Notes: generated from the letters alone by a model not told the origin. A DNA stretch of 64,000 nt from Xanthobacteraceae bacterium (GCA_028290465.1 JAQGJU010000023.1:1-64000), one strand, 5' to 3'. Counted from the first letter of the stretch, positions 51,695 to 63,357 are shown. Made by a program: numbers and translations.

Positions 51695-53230
51695 ATGAAT
51701 AGTTCCCAGGAGGCGATATTTCGGTTTCTGGGCGATCCGGCGACCCATGGTGGCGCGAAAGTGCGCCGCCTCGACACCCATGCGGCCTCGGTGTTCCTGG
51801 CCGGCGAGCACGTCTACAAAGTCAAGCGCGCGGTGCGCTTTCCGTTCCTCGATTATTCGACGCTCGAGCGCCGCAAGGCGGCGTGCGAAGCCGAGATCGA
51901 AGTCAACCGGCCGTTCGCGCCGGCGATTTATCTGGGCGTCGTGGCGATTTCGCGCGGCGCCGAAGGCACGCTCAAAATTGGCGGTGATGGCGAGCCGGTC
52001 GAATGGGCGGTCAAGATGCGCCGGTTCGACGAGAACCAGACGCTCGACCATTTGGCGGACTCCCCCGGCATCGACCGCGACCTTGCGGACGCGCTCGGGC
52101 GCAAGATCGCGGACGGACATGCCAAGGCGCCGAAGATCGAGGCCGATAAGTGGATCAAAGCCGTTGGTGACTTCCTTGACCAGAACGAAGAGGCGTTTCG
52201 CGAATTCGCCAAACTTTTTCCACCACCCGAGGCCGAAACACTCACACAGAAAAGCCGCGCCGCGCTGCAACGCATCACGCCGCTCATACGCGCGCGCGGT
52301 GAACGCGGCCTGATCCGGCGCGGCCATGGCGACCTGCATCTTGGCAACATCGCGCTGATCGACGGCGCGCCGGTGCTGTTCGATGCGATCGAGTTCGACG
52401 AACTGATCGCGGCTGGCGACGTATTGTACGATCTCGGCTTCCTGCTGATGGATCTGATCGAACGTGAACTTCCCGATGCCGCAAACACGGTGTTCAACCG
52501 CTATCTGGCCGAGACCCGCCGGCTGGAAGATTTAGATGCTCTGCCGGCGCTGCCGTTCTATCTGTCGTTGCGCGCCGCGATCCGAGCCAAGGTCACGGCC
52601 GCTCGACTCGCGCAGGCGAAGGCGGATGAGCGCGCGACAATCGCCGACAACGCGAAAAAGTATTTCGAGTTGGCGTGCCGGCTGATCGCACCGCCGCCGC
52701 CGATGTTGGTCGCGGTCGGCGGCCTGTCGGGCACCGGAAAATCGGTGCTGGCGCGGGCGCTGGCGCCGCACATCTGGCCCGCGCCGGGCGCGGTTTGGCT
52801 GCGCTCCGATGTCGAACGCAAAATACTATCGGGCGTCGGCGAAACCGACCGGTTGCCGCCTTCGGCCTACACGCTCGAAGTCAAGCGGCAGGTCTATGGG
52901 ACTCTCACCGACAAGGCCGCGCGCGTGCTGATAGCCGGGCATTCGGCGCTGATTGACGCAGTGTTCGCCCATCCGGATGAGCGCGCCGCGCTCGCCGACA
53001 TGGCTTTGAGGCTTGGTGTCAAGTTTCATGGACTGTTCCTCGAAGCCGACCTCGAAACCCGCATCGTCCGCGTCGGCGCCCGCAGGGGCGATGCTTCCGA
53101 CGCCGGTCCGGACGTCGCCCGGCAACAGGAAAGCTACGATCGCGGCACCATGGACTGGACCGTGGTCGACGCCTCGGGAACCCCGGCCGAAACCTTGGCG
53201 CGCGCCAAAATAGCGCTGAAAATCGGCTGA
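51695..53230 (+). CDS. Bifunctional aminoglycoside phosphotransferase-like and AAA-type ATP-binding protein
   Basis: A 511-residue fusion from ATG 51695 (TTG 51689 is an alternative). The first domain (about 1-325) is APH/kinase-like: catalytic loop RRGHGDLHLGNI at about 209-220 and LFDAIEFD for the metal-binding Asp. The second (about 335-510) is a P-loop kinase with Walker A GGLSGTGKS (342-350), like gluconate or zeta-toxin-type small kinases. The combination is a recurring proteobacterial family, often annotated with aminoglycoside phosphotransferase, but there is no evidence that it gives resistance. Substrate unknown. Confidence 0.9.
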   Translation: MNSSQEAIFRFLGDPATHGGAKVRRLDTHAASVFLAGEHVYKVKRAVRFPFLDYSTLERRKAACEAEIEVNRPFAPAIYLGVVAISRGAEGTLKIGGDGEPVEWAVKMRRFDENQTLDHLADSPGIDRDLADALGRKIADGHAKAPKIEADKWIKAVGDFLDQNEEAFREFAKLFPPPEAETLTQKSRAALQRITPLIRARGERGLIRRGHGDLHLGNIALIDGAPVLFDAIEFDELIAAGDVLYDLGFLLMDLIERELPDAANTVFNRYLAETRRLEDLDALPALPFYLSLRAAIRAKVTAARLAQAKADERATIADNAKKYFELACRLIAPPPPMLVAVGGLSGTGKSVLARALAPHIWPAPGAVWLRSDVERKILSGVGETDRLPPSAYTLEVKRQVYGTLTDKAARVLIAGHSALIDAVFAHPDERAALADMALRLGVKFHGLFLEADLETRIVRVGARRGDASDAGPDVARQQESYDRGTMDWTVVDASGTPAETLARAKIALKIG

Positions 53231-53346
53231 TTGCACGCCATGCGCGACCGGACGGCCAGCCATCCGGCTCGCGGTCTGGCCGAAAGCACCTTGGGCGTGC
53301 ATAGGTTTCGCCCATTCTCCTTGGCCAGGATCACCCTACCCCCGTG

Positions 53347-54513
53347 ATGAACCAAGTGGCGCGCCGCCTCGCCGTCGGACTTGCCGGCTTCTGCGCCTTC
53401 CTCAATCTGTATTCGCCGCAGGCGCTGCTGCCGTCGCTGGCGCAGGAATTCAATGTCGGCGCGACCGGCATCAGCATGACCATGACGGCGAGCACGCTGG
53501 CGGTGGCGCTGATTGCGCCGTTCACCGGCGTCGTGGCCGACACGCTCGGCCGCAAGCGCGTCATTGTCTGCGCTATGCTGGCCCTGATCGTGCCAACCGT
53601 AATGCTGTCGCTGGCGCCGAGCGTCGAATGGCTGATCGCCGGCCGCTTCGTGCAGGGCCTGATGCTGCCGCCGATTTTCGCCGTCACCATCGCGTATATC
53701 GGCGAGGAATGGCCGGCCTCCGAGGCGACCGGTGTCGCCGGACTGTATACGTCGGGCGCCAGTCTCGGCGGATTCAGCGGGCGCTTCATCACCGGTCTGA
53801 TGACCGATCTGGTCGGCTGGCGCGGCGCATTCTGGGCGCTCGCCGCCATCACCCTATTGTGCGCGATCACGGTCGCGCTACTGCTGCCACGCGAGCGTGG
53901 CTTTGTGCGCTCGGAGAATATCGCGACCTCGATGCGGCAGATGTTGCAGCATATGCGCAATCCGCAACTTCTCGCTACCTATGCGATTGGCTTCGGCGTG
54001 CTGTTCAATTTCATCGCGACTTTCACCTACATCACGTTCCTGCTGGCGGCCCCGCCCTACAGCCTGTCGGCGACGCTGCTCGGCGCTATCTTCGTCACCT
54101 ACCTGACCGGCGTGTTCCTGACCCCATGGGTCGGACGCGTGGTGGCGCGGTTCGGCCGCCGTCATTTTGTCATCGGCGTCATCGCGCTGTGGATCGGCGG
54201 CGTATTGCTCACACTGGCGCCATCGCTGCCGGTCATCATCGCCGGGCTGGCGATCTGCGCCGGCTGCGGCCTGCTGTGCCAGGCGGTATCGACCGGCTAT
54301 GTGACCATCACGGCGCGCGAGGCGCGGTCCTCGGCGGTCGGCCTGTACGTGACCTCGTTCTATGTCGGCGGCAGCTTGGGTGCGTTTATCCCGGGCCTCG
54401 CCTACGAGGCCGCTGGCTGGAGTGCCTGCGTCGCGCTGGTGGTCGCCATGCTGGTGCTCATGGGCCTTGTGGTCACGCTGCTGTGGGAACGCGCGCCGGC
54501 GCCGGCCGCCTGA
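53347..54513 (+). CDS. MFS transporter, YnfM family
   Basis: A 388-residue protein from ATG 53347 (GTG 53344 also opens). Twelve predicted helices. MFS motif A occurs as GVVADTLGRKRVIV after helix 2, and the second half repeats it as GRVVARFGRRHFV. N-terminal NLYSPQALLPSLAQEF is typical of the YnfM/arabinose-efflux branch, usually exporters of unknown substrate. It converges with the DUF4424 gene, with 13 bp between them. Confidence 0.92.
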   Translation: MNQVARRLAVGLAGFCAFLNLYSPQALLPSLAQEFNVGATGISMTMTASTLAVALIAPFTGVVADTLGRKRVIVCAMLALIVPTVMLSLAPSVEWLIAGRFVQGLMLPPIFAVTIAYIGEEWPASEATGVAGLYTSGASLGGFSGRFITGLMTDLVGWRGAFWALAAITLLCAITVALLLPRERGFVRSENIATSMRQMLQHMRNPQLLATYAIGFGVLFNFIATFTYITFLLAAPPYSLSATLLGAIFVTYLTGVFLTPWVGRVVARFGRRHFVIGVIALWIGGVLLTLAPSLPVIIAGLAICAGCGLLCQAVSTGYVTITAREARSSAVGLYVTSFYVGGSLGAFIPGLAYEAAGWSACVALVVAMLVLMGLVVTLLWERAPAPAA

Positions 54514-54526
54514 TAGGCCAATTTCT

Positions 54527-55540
54527 CTACGACTTCGGCATCCGCTTCAGGATCAGCACCGACAGGTTGCCGTCCGGCGAGAAGTCGGTCTTGCGCATTT
54601 CGAACTGGGTCGGGCCGATCTTCTTCACGCCGTCGCCGCAGAAACTGATCAGGCTGTCCGGGCTGCCCTTGTCGACGACCAGACGGAATTCCTTGATCGG
54701 ACCGGACCAGTTGGCGCCAGTGCGCAGAATGTAGTCGACACGCTCCTCGGAGAACGGCGTCGACTCCGTCTTGGCGGCTTTCTTGGCGCGGTCGATCGAA
54801 GACAGCAGGTCCTTATCGATACAGTATTTGGTCTTGTAGGCCGCGAACCACGGTTCCTTTTCCTGCCCGGGCGCGCCCAACATGGTGCCGACCGAGCCGC
54901 CGACGCTCGGCGTGTATTGATGCTCGACGACGATCTCGGCCTGCGCCGGAAATGTCTGGTCCCAATAATACGTGGTCTGCAGACCCCAGCGCGCCGACAG
55001 ATGTTTTTCCATTTTTTCGGTGGTGCCGTATTCCTCGATCTCGGCGAGGCCGATGCGAATGAGGTCGTCCCATTTGTCGCGCGGCAGCTTGTCCAGCGCC
55101 TGGTTGGTCGAGGCCAGATGCGGGGCCAGCGGAATGCCGAGGCCCTTGAGATATTGCGTGCGGTCGAGGCCGGTCGCGAACACGCGCTGCTCGACCTTGG
55201 TGGCAACCGGCTTGCCGTCGGCCTTGGTCTCGAAGCCGAGAATGTTTTCCGGATCCTCGGTCGGCACCGAGATGTTCTGGTCCTGATGTTCGATGCGGAT
55301 TTCCGGCATCGGAAACGCGACCAGGAAGGTCAGGGGCTTCGCCGCCTTGTTATAGAAGCGATAGCGCACCCGAACCTGCTGCGTGGAGATGAAAAGATCC
55401 TCCGACCGCATCTCGATGTCTTCATTCTGCACGAAGATCAGTCCGCCGGTCGCCAGTTGCGCGGTCGAGTCGTTGGCGTGGGCCGTTGAAGCCGTCAGCG
55501 CGCCTGCGAACAACATCAGTCCAAAGCGATTGAGATGCAT
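54527..55540 (-). CDS. Exported DUF4424-family protein
   Basis: A 337-residue protein with a signal peptide (MHLNRFGLMLFAGALTASTA). The mature part begins GGLIFVQNEDIEMRSEDLFI, then VRVRYRFYN and FLVAFPMPE, beta-rich as in the family. The second half contains a helical segment (DKWDDLIRIGLAEIEEYGTT) and WDQTFPAQAEIVVEHQYTPS, a conserved block. Cysteines are few and spaced far apart. Role unknown; periplasmic location predicted. Same strand as the next two genes and 10 bp downstream of the GHRPC protein gene. Confidence 0.85.
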   Translation of the reverse strand: MHLNRFGLMLFAGALTASTAHANDSTAQLATGGLIFVQNEDIEMRSEDLFISTQQVRVRYRFYNKAAKPLTFLVAFPMPEIRIEHQDQNISVPTEDPENILGFETKADGKPVATKVEQRVFATGLDRTQYLKGLGIPLAPHLASTNQALDKLPRDKWDDLIRIGLAEIEEYGTTEKMEKHLSARWGLQTTYYWDQTFPAQAEIVVEHQYTPSVGGSVGTMLGAPGQEKEPWFAAYKTKYCIDKDLLSSIDRAKKAAKTESTPFSEERVDYILRTGANWSGPIKEFRLVVDKGSPDSLISFCGDGVKKIGPTQFEMRKTDFSPDGNLSVLILKRMPKS

Positions 55541-55550
55541 GGGATCCTCC

Positions 55551-56195
55551 TTAAGCCTTCGCGCTGTCGTGCCACATCGGACTATAACCGGCCGCCAGCA
55601 CAGCGAGAATACGCGGCGGCGTCAGCACCGTGACGTCTCCGGTATCCAGACGCGGACGCGCATCGCGATAGCCGTCATGCGACCAGCGCAGCAGTTTGGT
55701 GCCCCGTACTGCGAACGCGACATCGGGTTCGCCGGGCAGCACGATGAAGGCGCCGTCCGGCAAGGTCGCTATCGGCCGCGCATGGGTGCGCTGGGCGCGA
55801 CCATCAATGCGTTCGACGTGCAGCACCGCGTCCATCTCGGGGGCGAGCGGCGATGCCGACAGGCCATGCGCGCCGGCCCAGGCATCGGCGAAGGCCTGCG
55901 CGTCGGCGCGGCGGCATTCGAAGCAGGGCCGATGGCCCGCCGCCAGAGACGTCGGCTCGTCGAGGAAGAACAGTTCGGTGTAGCTATTGCCCCACACCGT
56001 GCGGTGCCGGCCACTAAAGCTAAGCCGGCAGCAGATCCAGGCTTTGGACGCCCAGCGCCGCGCGCCCAGCGTGCGATCGTCGCGATGGATTCGCCCGCCG
56101 CGATTGCCCATCAATAGCCCGCGCGCCTGCACCGAGGTGAGCGCTGCGAACGGATCGACGCGGTTCGGCAGCGGCGCGCGGCGCGGCGTCTTCAC
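55551..56195 (-). CDS. Conserved hypothetical protein with a GHRPCxxCR motif
   Basis: A 214-residue soluble protein; the start is GTG 56195 without a good ribosome site, so it could be shorter. A notable segment is LAAGHRPCFECRRADAQAFA at about 85-104. It resembles the zinc-binding GxRPCxxC of Ada-type repair proteins, and an earlier AWICCRLSFSGRHR adds two more cysteines, giving four possible ligands. Other conserved-looking parts are RGLLMGNRGGRIHRD and PPRILAVLAAGYSPMWHDSA. I know similar proteins in Hyphomicrobiales but no experimental role. 10 bp from the L,D-transpeptidase stop. Confidence 0.7.
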   Translation of the reverse strand: MKTPRRAPLPNRVDPFAALTSVQARGLLMGNRGGRIHRDDRTLGARRWASKAWICCRLSFSGRHRTVWGNSYTELFFLDEPTSLAAGHRPCFECRRADAQAFADAWAGAHGLSASPLAPEMDAVLHVERIDGRAQRTHARPIATLPDGAFIVLPGEPDVAFAVRGTKLLRWSHDGYRDARPRLDTGDVTVLTPPRILAVLAAGYSPMWHDSAKA

Positions 56196-56205
56196 GGCGG
56201 CGTCT

Positions 56206-57546
56206 TCACCGGTTGTCGAGATAAGCGTTGTGTTCGAAGGTCACCGGCTTTTTGGTGGCCGACTGCAACACGAAGCCAGAGGCCCGCGCCGCCACGACCG
56301 CAACCGGCTGCTGGCTGGTTGAGACTTCGAGCGGCCGCTTCGGGTCGTCGTCATGCTCATAGATGTCCGGGCGGAAATGCACGGTGCCGTCGCGCGTCGC
56401 CCAGCCGGTCAGATACAGCCACGCCACCGGCACGCCGCGCGGCAGCCGCACGTCGGTACGTGCGCCCTTGGCGATGGCGGCGTCGATTTCCGGACGGCGC
56501 CAGCCCGGATTGTCCTGCAACAGCCACGCCGCGAGATTGCGCACATCGGCGACGCGCGCGCAGCCCGACGAATGGAAGCGATAGTCGGAGCTGAACAGAT
56601 TGCGGTGATTGGTATCGTGCATATAGACCGAATGCGGGTTCGGCATGTCGATGCGAACATTGCCGAGCGCGTTTTGGTTGCCGGAGTCCTGCCGGATGGT
56701 GAAGTTCGGCGAGCGGTCGGACTTCCAGTCGACGGTGGACGGATTGATCTCGCCGCCCTGCGCATCCAGCAGCTTCATGTGCATGCGCGACACATAGGTC
56801 GGGTCCTTACGCATCTTGGTCATGATGTCTTTCTTCACGATCGAGAGCGGCACCGTCCAGGTCGGATTGAGATTGACCGCCGTGATATGCGTCGTCAGCG
56901 TCGGCGAGGCGCGGTCCGGCTTGCCGACCACCACCACATAGCGGCGCGCGACCTTGTCGCCTTCGACCGCTTCGGCGAACGCCGCCGGAATGTTGACCAC
57001 GACATAGCGCTGCGCAAACGTGAAGCTCATACCGCCCAGGCGGTCGAGCGACGCCGCGAGCTGCTTGAGTCGCATCTTCACCGGTATGTTGAGCGCGGCC
57101 AGGGTCTGCTTGCCGACCGAACCGGTTTCGGCCAAGCCATGGCGCGCCTGGAACTTGCGCACCGCTGCCGTCAGGTCGTCGTCATAGACGTCACCGGCGA
57201 TTTTCGCCGGATCGAGATCGTCGGTGATGGCGAGGCGCTGACGCAGCACGGCAACCGCCGGTCCCTGCGCGCCCGGCGCGAGGTCAACGCCGCCCGGCAC
57301 GGTCGGCCAGCCGCCGCGCACTTCGATCGCCGAATACGACAGCAGCGTCTCGCCGATGCGCCCATAGGTGCCGGCGTCGAAGGTCGGGATCGGCGATTTG
57401 GAAACGCCCGCCATTTCGGAACGGACCGGAGAAGGCTTGGGAACGGGCGCGGGCGCAGGCGCCGCGGCTCCCTGTCCGAAGGCCGGCGCCATAATCAGCG
57501 CGCTGAACAGGACGGCGACGGGAGCAGTTCGCATTACCATTCGCAT
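56206..57546 (-). CDS. L,D-transpeptidase with peptidoglycan-binding domain (YcbB/LdtD type)
   Basis: A 446-residue protein from ATG 57546, with GGAGG four bases upstream. Signal peptide ends near PAFGQG, followed by a Pro/Ala linker. A peptidoglycan-binding domain lies at about 105-155 (LRQRLAITDDLDP, AVRKFQARHGLAETGSVGKQ). The YkuD domain lies at about 185-365, with MHDTNHRNLFSSDYRFHSSG ending in the catalytic Cys (SSGCARVADV). This layout matches YcbB, which makes 3-3 crosslinks. The second L,D-transpeptidase of this window, of a different type from that at 12079. Confidence 0.93.
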   Translation of the reverse strand: MRMVMRTAPVAVLFSALIMAPAFGQGAAAPAPAPVPKPSPVRSEMAGVSKSPIPTFDAGTYGRIGETLLSYSAIEVRGGWPTVPGGVDLAPGAQGPAVAVLRQRLAITDDLDPAKIAGDVYDDDLTAAVRKFQARHGLAETGSVGKQTLAALNIPVKMRLKQLAASLDRLGGMSFTFAQRYVVVNIPAAFAEAVEGDKVARRYVVVVGKPDRASPTLTTHITAVNLNPTWTVPLSIVKKDIMTKMRKDPTYVSRMHMKLLDAQGGEINPSTVDWKSDRSPNFTIRQDSGNQNALGNVRIDMPNPHSVYMHDTNHRNLFSSDYRFHSSGCARVADVRNLAAWLLQDNPGWRRPEIDAAIAKGARTDVRLPRGVPVAWLYLTGWATRDGTVHFRPDIYEHDDDPKRPLEVSTSQQPVAVVAARASGFVLQSATKKPVTFEHNAYLDNR

Positions 57547-57777
57547 GGGGCCTCCACCTGACGAAACGACCTTGGAGCCGGCGGACCTGCATGCGCAGGC
57601 TCGACCGACCCTTGAGATTGAACCGGACGCGGCGCGAATCACACTTACGCAGGTCCCGTAGTTATGTCGCGGCTAGCGTTAATAGAGTTCAACGCTTTTG
57701 CGACGAACGTTAAAGGCTTGGGCGTGCAGGGGAAATTCATGCGGAGATGCTGCTCGAGGCGCGCCGATAAGGCCTCT

Positions 57778-58089
57778 TTAGAAACCTCCGGCGCGCATCA
57801 GCGCCGCGGCCCCGATGCCGGCCAGCACCGCGCAGAAATCGTTGCGCGTGACCAGCATCGCGGCAAGCGACGCAACGACCGCGACCAGCGCCGAAGGCCC
57901 GCTCTTGATCACGATGGGCAGCACCGTTGCGGCGACGACCGATCCCGGTAGCGCTTCCAGCATGCGCTTGACGCGCGGGCCGATCGGCACCCGGCCCATC
58001 AGCCAGAAGCCGCCGGCCCGCATCAGATAGGTCGCGGCGCTCATCGCGAGCAGCGCTGCCATGAAGGCGAACGGTTCATTCGCGATCAT
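57778..58089 (-). CDS. azlD: Branched-chain amino acid exporter small subunit AzlD
   Basis: A 103-residue membrane protein with three or four helices from ATG 58089: FMAALLAMSAATYLMRAGGF, MLEALPGSVVAATVLPIVIK and VLAGIGAAALMRAGGF. AzlD with AzlC exports branched-chain amino acids. It overlaps azlC by 14 bp on the same strand, which supports coupled synthesis and the assignment. Confidence 0.9.
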   Translation of the reverse strand: MIANEPFAFMAALLAMSAATYLMRAGGFWLMGRVPIGPRVKRMLEALPGSVVAATVLPIVIKSGPSALVAVVASLAAMLVTRNDFCAVLAGIGAAALMRAGGF

Positions 58090-58801
58090 CGAGCCAGCCT
58101 CCGGCGACACTGCCGGCGATCGCGCCGGCCAGAATGAACCACCAGCCGCCGACAAAATGATCGACCGCGAGCGCGACGCCGCCCGCGACGATCCAGCCGA
58201 CGGCGCGGCGCGCGCCCCGCCATAGCGGCACCAGCATCGCGGCGAAGAACACCGGCATCACCAGATCGAGCGCGAAGCGATGCGGGTCGCCGATCGCGCT
58301 GCCGAGGAGAAAGCCCGGAATGCACGACAGCACCCACACCACCCAGGTCGTGACGCCGCTGCCGAGCAGCATCGCGGCATCATTGCCGCCCTGCGCGCGA
58401 TAGCGCATCGCCAGCAGCCAATTGGTGTCGGTCAACAGAAACAGGCTCGGATAGATTTTTGCACCCGGCAGCGTGCCAAGCCAGGGCCGCAGCGACGCGC
58501 TGATCAGCAGGAACCGCAGATTCACCGTGCCGGTCACCACGGCCAGCGTCAGGATGCTGGCGACCGTCAGTTGGTCCGGCCACACTTCCACCGCCACCAA
58601 TTGCACGACGCCGGCGAACACCGTGGCGCTCATCAGCATCGCGTCGGCAAGCGTGAAGCCCTTCCGGGCCGCGACCGTACCGTAGGCGATGCCGAAAGCG
58701 ACCAGCCCCGGCAGCAGCGGCAACATGCCGACGGCGCCGAGCCGGAAACCGTCGAGGGTCCAGCGCGGCGTCGCGCCGCTATCCGTTGGAGCATCGGTCA
58801 T
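58076..58801 (-). CDS. azlC: Branched-chain amino acid exporter large subunit AzlC
   Basis: A 241-residue membrane protein from ATG 58801 with about six helices. Family elements: GMLPLLPGLVAFGIAYGTVA, AMLMSATVFAGVVQLVAVEV, VNLRFLLISASLRPWL, and LFLLTDTNWLLAM. The frame opens further upstream at 58843 without support. 90 bp upstream of it is the ftsH stop, on the same strand. Confidence 0.92.
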   Translation of the reverse strand: MTDAPTDSGATPRWTLDGFRLGAVGMLPLLPGLVAFGIAYGTVAARKGFTLADAMLMSATVFAGVVQLVAVEVWPDQLTVASILTLAVVTGTVNLRFLLISASLRPWLGTLPGAKIYPSLFLLTDTNWLLAMRYRAQGGNDAAMLLGSGVTTWVVWVLSCIPGFLLGSAIGDPHRFALDLVMPVFFAAMLVPLWRGARRAVGWIVAGGVALAVDHFVGGWWFILAGAIAGSVAGGWLDDRE

Positions 58802-58891
58802 GATGGACGCGCGGATTCTAAAAATGGGATGGCAAATATGCAAACGCCCGCCGATGGGCGGGCGCTGCCGTTGAGCGATATGGCGTTGGAG

Positions 58892-60811
<1,920 letters not shown>

Positions 60812-60961
60812 CCCAAGTCCTTGAAAACGCCGTCCGAAAATCCGGCCGGCTCGGCATTGCCCGTGCAAAGGCTATTGATTTAGGCTGGCTACAGGTCCGC
60901 ACCGGTCCAATGTAAGCGCTACCCCCTGCCGTGCCAAGGGAAGCGGCCACAGATCGTCATT

Positions 60962-62050
60962 CTACCGACCTTTTGCCGACGCCGGTTTGCCATCTCGGCG
61001 TGTGGTTAAGCCTCCACGATTACGGGGAATTCCGCCCCGTGGCGGGGCGCGTTCGACGCAAAAGCGGCCTTTACCGGCTGTCACCAGGGCACCGGCCAGG
61101 GTGCGGCGCAGCATCTTGCCGCCGGGCCTCAGGCTTTCGGTAATGGCGTCGAGCAGTGATTCGAGCTTGCCGAGTTCCGCCGGACCTTCGTCGCCGACGC
61201 TATCGATCACGCGTCCGAGCAGGCGCAACGCGATCTCCTCGGGCAGCGTTTCAAAGCCTTCGGCATCGATGACTATGCGGCCCGGCGACGGCGCCGGCGC
61301 GGCAATCAGCCGCTCCGCCGCCACCGCCGTCACCATTTCGATCGCCCGGTTGGCCCGTGCGGCGCGCCGCGCGAAGGTGGCGAACCGCGCCGCATCGAGC
61401 CCCTCGCCGGCAAGCTCCGGAAGCACGTTGCGCAGCCGTGTGCGGGTAAAGCGTGGATCGCGGTTGGACGGATCTTCGGCAAATGTCACACCGGCTGTCT
61501 TCAAAGTGGCCAGCAACCGCACCTTCGGCAGCGCCAATAACGGCCGCACCAGCAACAGGTCACCCAGCGCGACCACGCGGGCCATGCCGGACAGGCCGGC
61601 GATGCCGCTGCCGCGCGCCAGACGAAACAACACGGTCTCGGCCTGATCGTCGAGCGTATGGGCGGTCAGGACGTGCCGCGCCCCGGCGCGCCGTGCGGCC
61701 CGCGCCAGCAACAGATAACGGGCGTCGCGCGCGGCTTCCTGCAGGCCCGTTTTTGGTTTGTCGCCGGTCCAGCGCAGCGTGCGATGCTCGATGCCGAGTT
61801 CGGTCGCGAAGCGTTTGACCGCCTTGGCCTCAAGGGCGCCTTCGGGCCGCAGGCCGTGATCGACCGTCACCGCGACCAGCTTCGGCCCGGCCTTGCGGCG
61901 GCCGCGCCAGCGCGCCGCCAGCCACAGCAGGGCGGTCGAATCCGGTCCGCCGGAAACCGCGATCAGAAGACAGGGAATATCGGAAAGATCGTCAAACAGC
62001 TCATGCGCGAGCGCCGAGGAGACCGGTGCGGCGGTCTCAGCAGGCGACAC
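60962..62050 (-). CDS. tilS: tRNA(Ile)-lysidine synthetase TilS
   Basis: A 362-residue protein. PP-loop AVSGGPDSTALLWLA (about 31-45) binds ATP; HGLRPEGALEAKAVKRFA and HTLDDQAETVLFRLARGSG are the next conserved blocks. TilS converts C34 of the CAU-anticodon tRNA-Ile to lysidine. Start is GTG 62050, with AGGAG seven bases upstream and 14 bp overlap with cpoB. The C-terminal domain is short, as in many alphaproteobacteria. Confidence 0.95.
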   Translation of the reverse strand: MSPAETAAPVSSALAHELFDDLSDIPCLLIAVSGGPDSTALLWLAARWRGRRKAGPKLVAVTVDHGLRPEGALEAKAVKRFATELGIEHRTLRWTGDKPKTGLQEAARDARYLLLARAARRAGARHVLTAHTLDDQAETVLFRLARGSGIAGLSGMARVVALGDLLLVRPLLALPKVRLLATLKTAGVTFAEDPSNRDPRFTRTRLRNVLPELAGEGLDAARFATFARRAARANRAIEMVTAVAAERLIAAPAPSPGRIVIDAEGFETLPEEIALRLLGRVIDSVGDEGPAELGKLESLLDAITESLRPGGKMLRRTLAGALVTAGKGRFCVERAPPRGGIPRNRGGLTTRRDGKPASAKGR

Positions 62051-63224
62051 GCTTCTGCTCCTGCTCGACGCTCTTTTTCACGCCGGCTGAAGCTTTGGGA
62101 AACTTGCGCTTGACCTCGCCGAGCGACGCGCAGGCCGCTTCCTTCTCGCCGAGCGCGGCGAGCGACTGGCCGAGGCGCAGCAGGGCGTCGGGCGCCTTGG
62201 CGGTGGTCTCGAATTTGGTCGACACCGTCAGGAAAGCTTCGGCGGCATCGCGGTAACGCTGGCGCTGGAACATGCTTTCGCCCAGCCAGTACTGCGCCTC
62301 GGGCGCCAGCCGGTCGCCGGGGTTGGATTTCATGAAATCGCGGAAGCCCTGCTCGGCCAGCGCGTAGTCCTTGCGCAGCACATAGCCGTAGGCGAGGTCG
62401 TATTGATCTTTCGGGGTATTTCCGGCCGGCGCCACGGCCGCCATCCGGCCACCGGTCGCATTCGGATTGCGAGGCGGCGGCGCCGGTAACTGGCCGTCGG
62501 CCTGTAGCGGCTCGGCCGATGCGGTCATCGTCGGATCGCTGCCCGGACGGCGCGACATCGTCGACAGGTCAAGCGGCGAGCCGGGCGCCCGGCCGCCGGG
62601 CGCGCCGACCATCGGTTCGGAATCGTCGATGATCTGACCGATGTCCCCTTGCGGATTTCCTTGCGCGACCATGGGCGCGGACGGCCGCGAATCCGGAGAT
62701 CCGAGGGTACGGGGCGCGCCGGGCGCGTCCGGCCGCTGGTTCGGGTCGAATATGTCGGAGCGCCGGCCGGGCTGAGCCGGCGGAGCGAGCGGCGCCGGTC
62801 CGGGCGCCAATCCTGGGGCGGCGACGGGCGGCGTGCCTGCCGTCGGCTGACGCACGGTCGGCGCAGGCGCGCCCGGCTGCGCGGTCCGCGGCTTGCCCTT
62901 GCCACCCAGCTCCTCGAAGCGGAACTCGGTGTCTTGCTGCTGGCGCTGCAACTGCTGCTCGAGCTGCTGGTTGCGGAAGGTCAGTTGTTCGACGGCCCCG
63001 GTGAGCTGGCGGAGTTGTCCTTCCAGCCGGTCCAGCCGTTGGTTCAGGTTGGCCGGATCGGCCTGCGCCGTCCGGCCGGATTGGGCCGGTTGCTGCTGGG
63101 CGTCCTCGTTGCCGAAGATGCGATCCAGCAGGCCGTTATTCTGCTGGGCGGACGCGACGCTCCCACCAGCCAGAACCAACAGAGTCAGCGCCGGAAACAG
63201 CGCGCGGAGTGACATTCGGGTCAT
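62037..63224 (-). CDS. cpoB: Tol-Pal system protein CpoB (YbgF)
   Basis: A 395-residue periplasmic protein; ATG 63224 is used, with 63215 as an alternative. The signal peptide ends near SVASAQQ. A coiled-coil stretch (RLDRLEGQLRQLTGAVEQL to QLEQQLQRQQQDTEFRFEEL) precedes a long Pro/Gly-rich linker (about 110-270). The C-terminal TPR repeats (YDLAYGYVLRKDYALAEQGF, EAQYWLGESMFQRQRYRDAA, DALLRLGQSLAALGEKEAAC) follow. CpoB couples outer-membrane constriction with peptidoglycan synthesis. The linker is much longer than in E. coli. 247 bp downstream of pal. Confidence 0.93.
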   Translation of the reverse strand: MTRMSLRALFPALTLLVLAGGSVASAQQNNGLLDRIFGNEDAQQQPAQSGRTAQADPANLNQRLDRLEGQLRQLTGAVEQLTFRNQQLEQQLQRQQQDTEFRFEELGGKGKPRTAQPGAPAPTVRQPTAGTPPVAAPGLAPGPAPLAPPAQPGRRSDIFDPNQRPDAPGAPRTLGSPDSRPSAPMVAQGNPQGDIGQIIDDSEPMVGAPGGRAPGSPLDLSTMSRRPGSDPTMTASAEPLQADGQLPAPPPRNPNATGGRMAAVAPAGNTPKDQYDLAYGYVLRKDYALAEQGFRDFMKSNPGDRLAPEAQYWLGESMFQRQRYRDAAEAFLTVSTKFETTAKAPDALLRLGQSLAALGEKEAACASLGEVKRKFPKASAGVKKSVEQEQKRVAC

Positions 63225-63357
63225 CGGCGACCATAGGTTTGGGGTGTGGCGACAGCTTAGCACAGCACGCGATAACATACCGAATGCCGTACGACCAAAA
63301 TGTGGCTTTAGGACGTATGCCTTTAGAGCAGCACGCCCGGTCCCTGATGGTAAAGGT

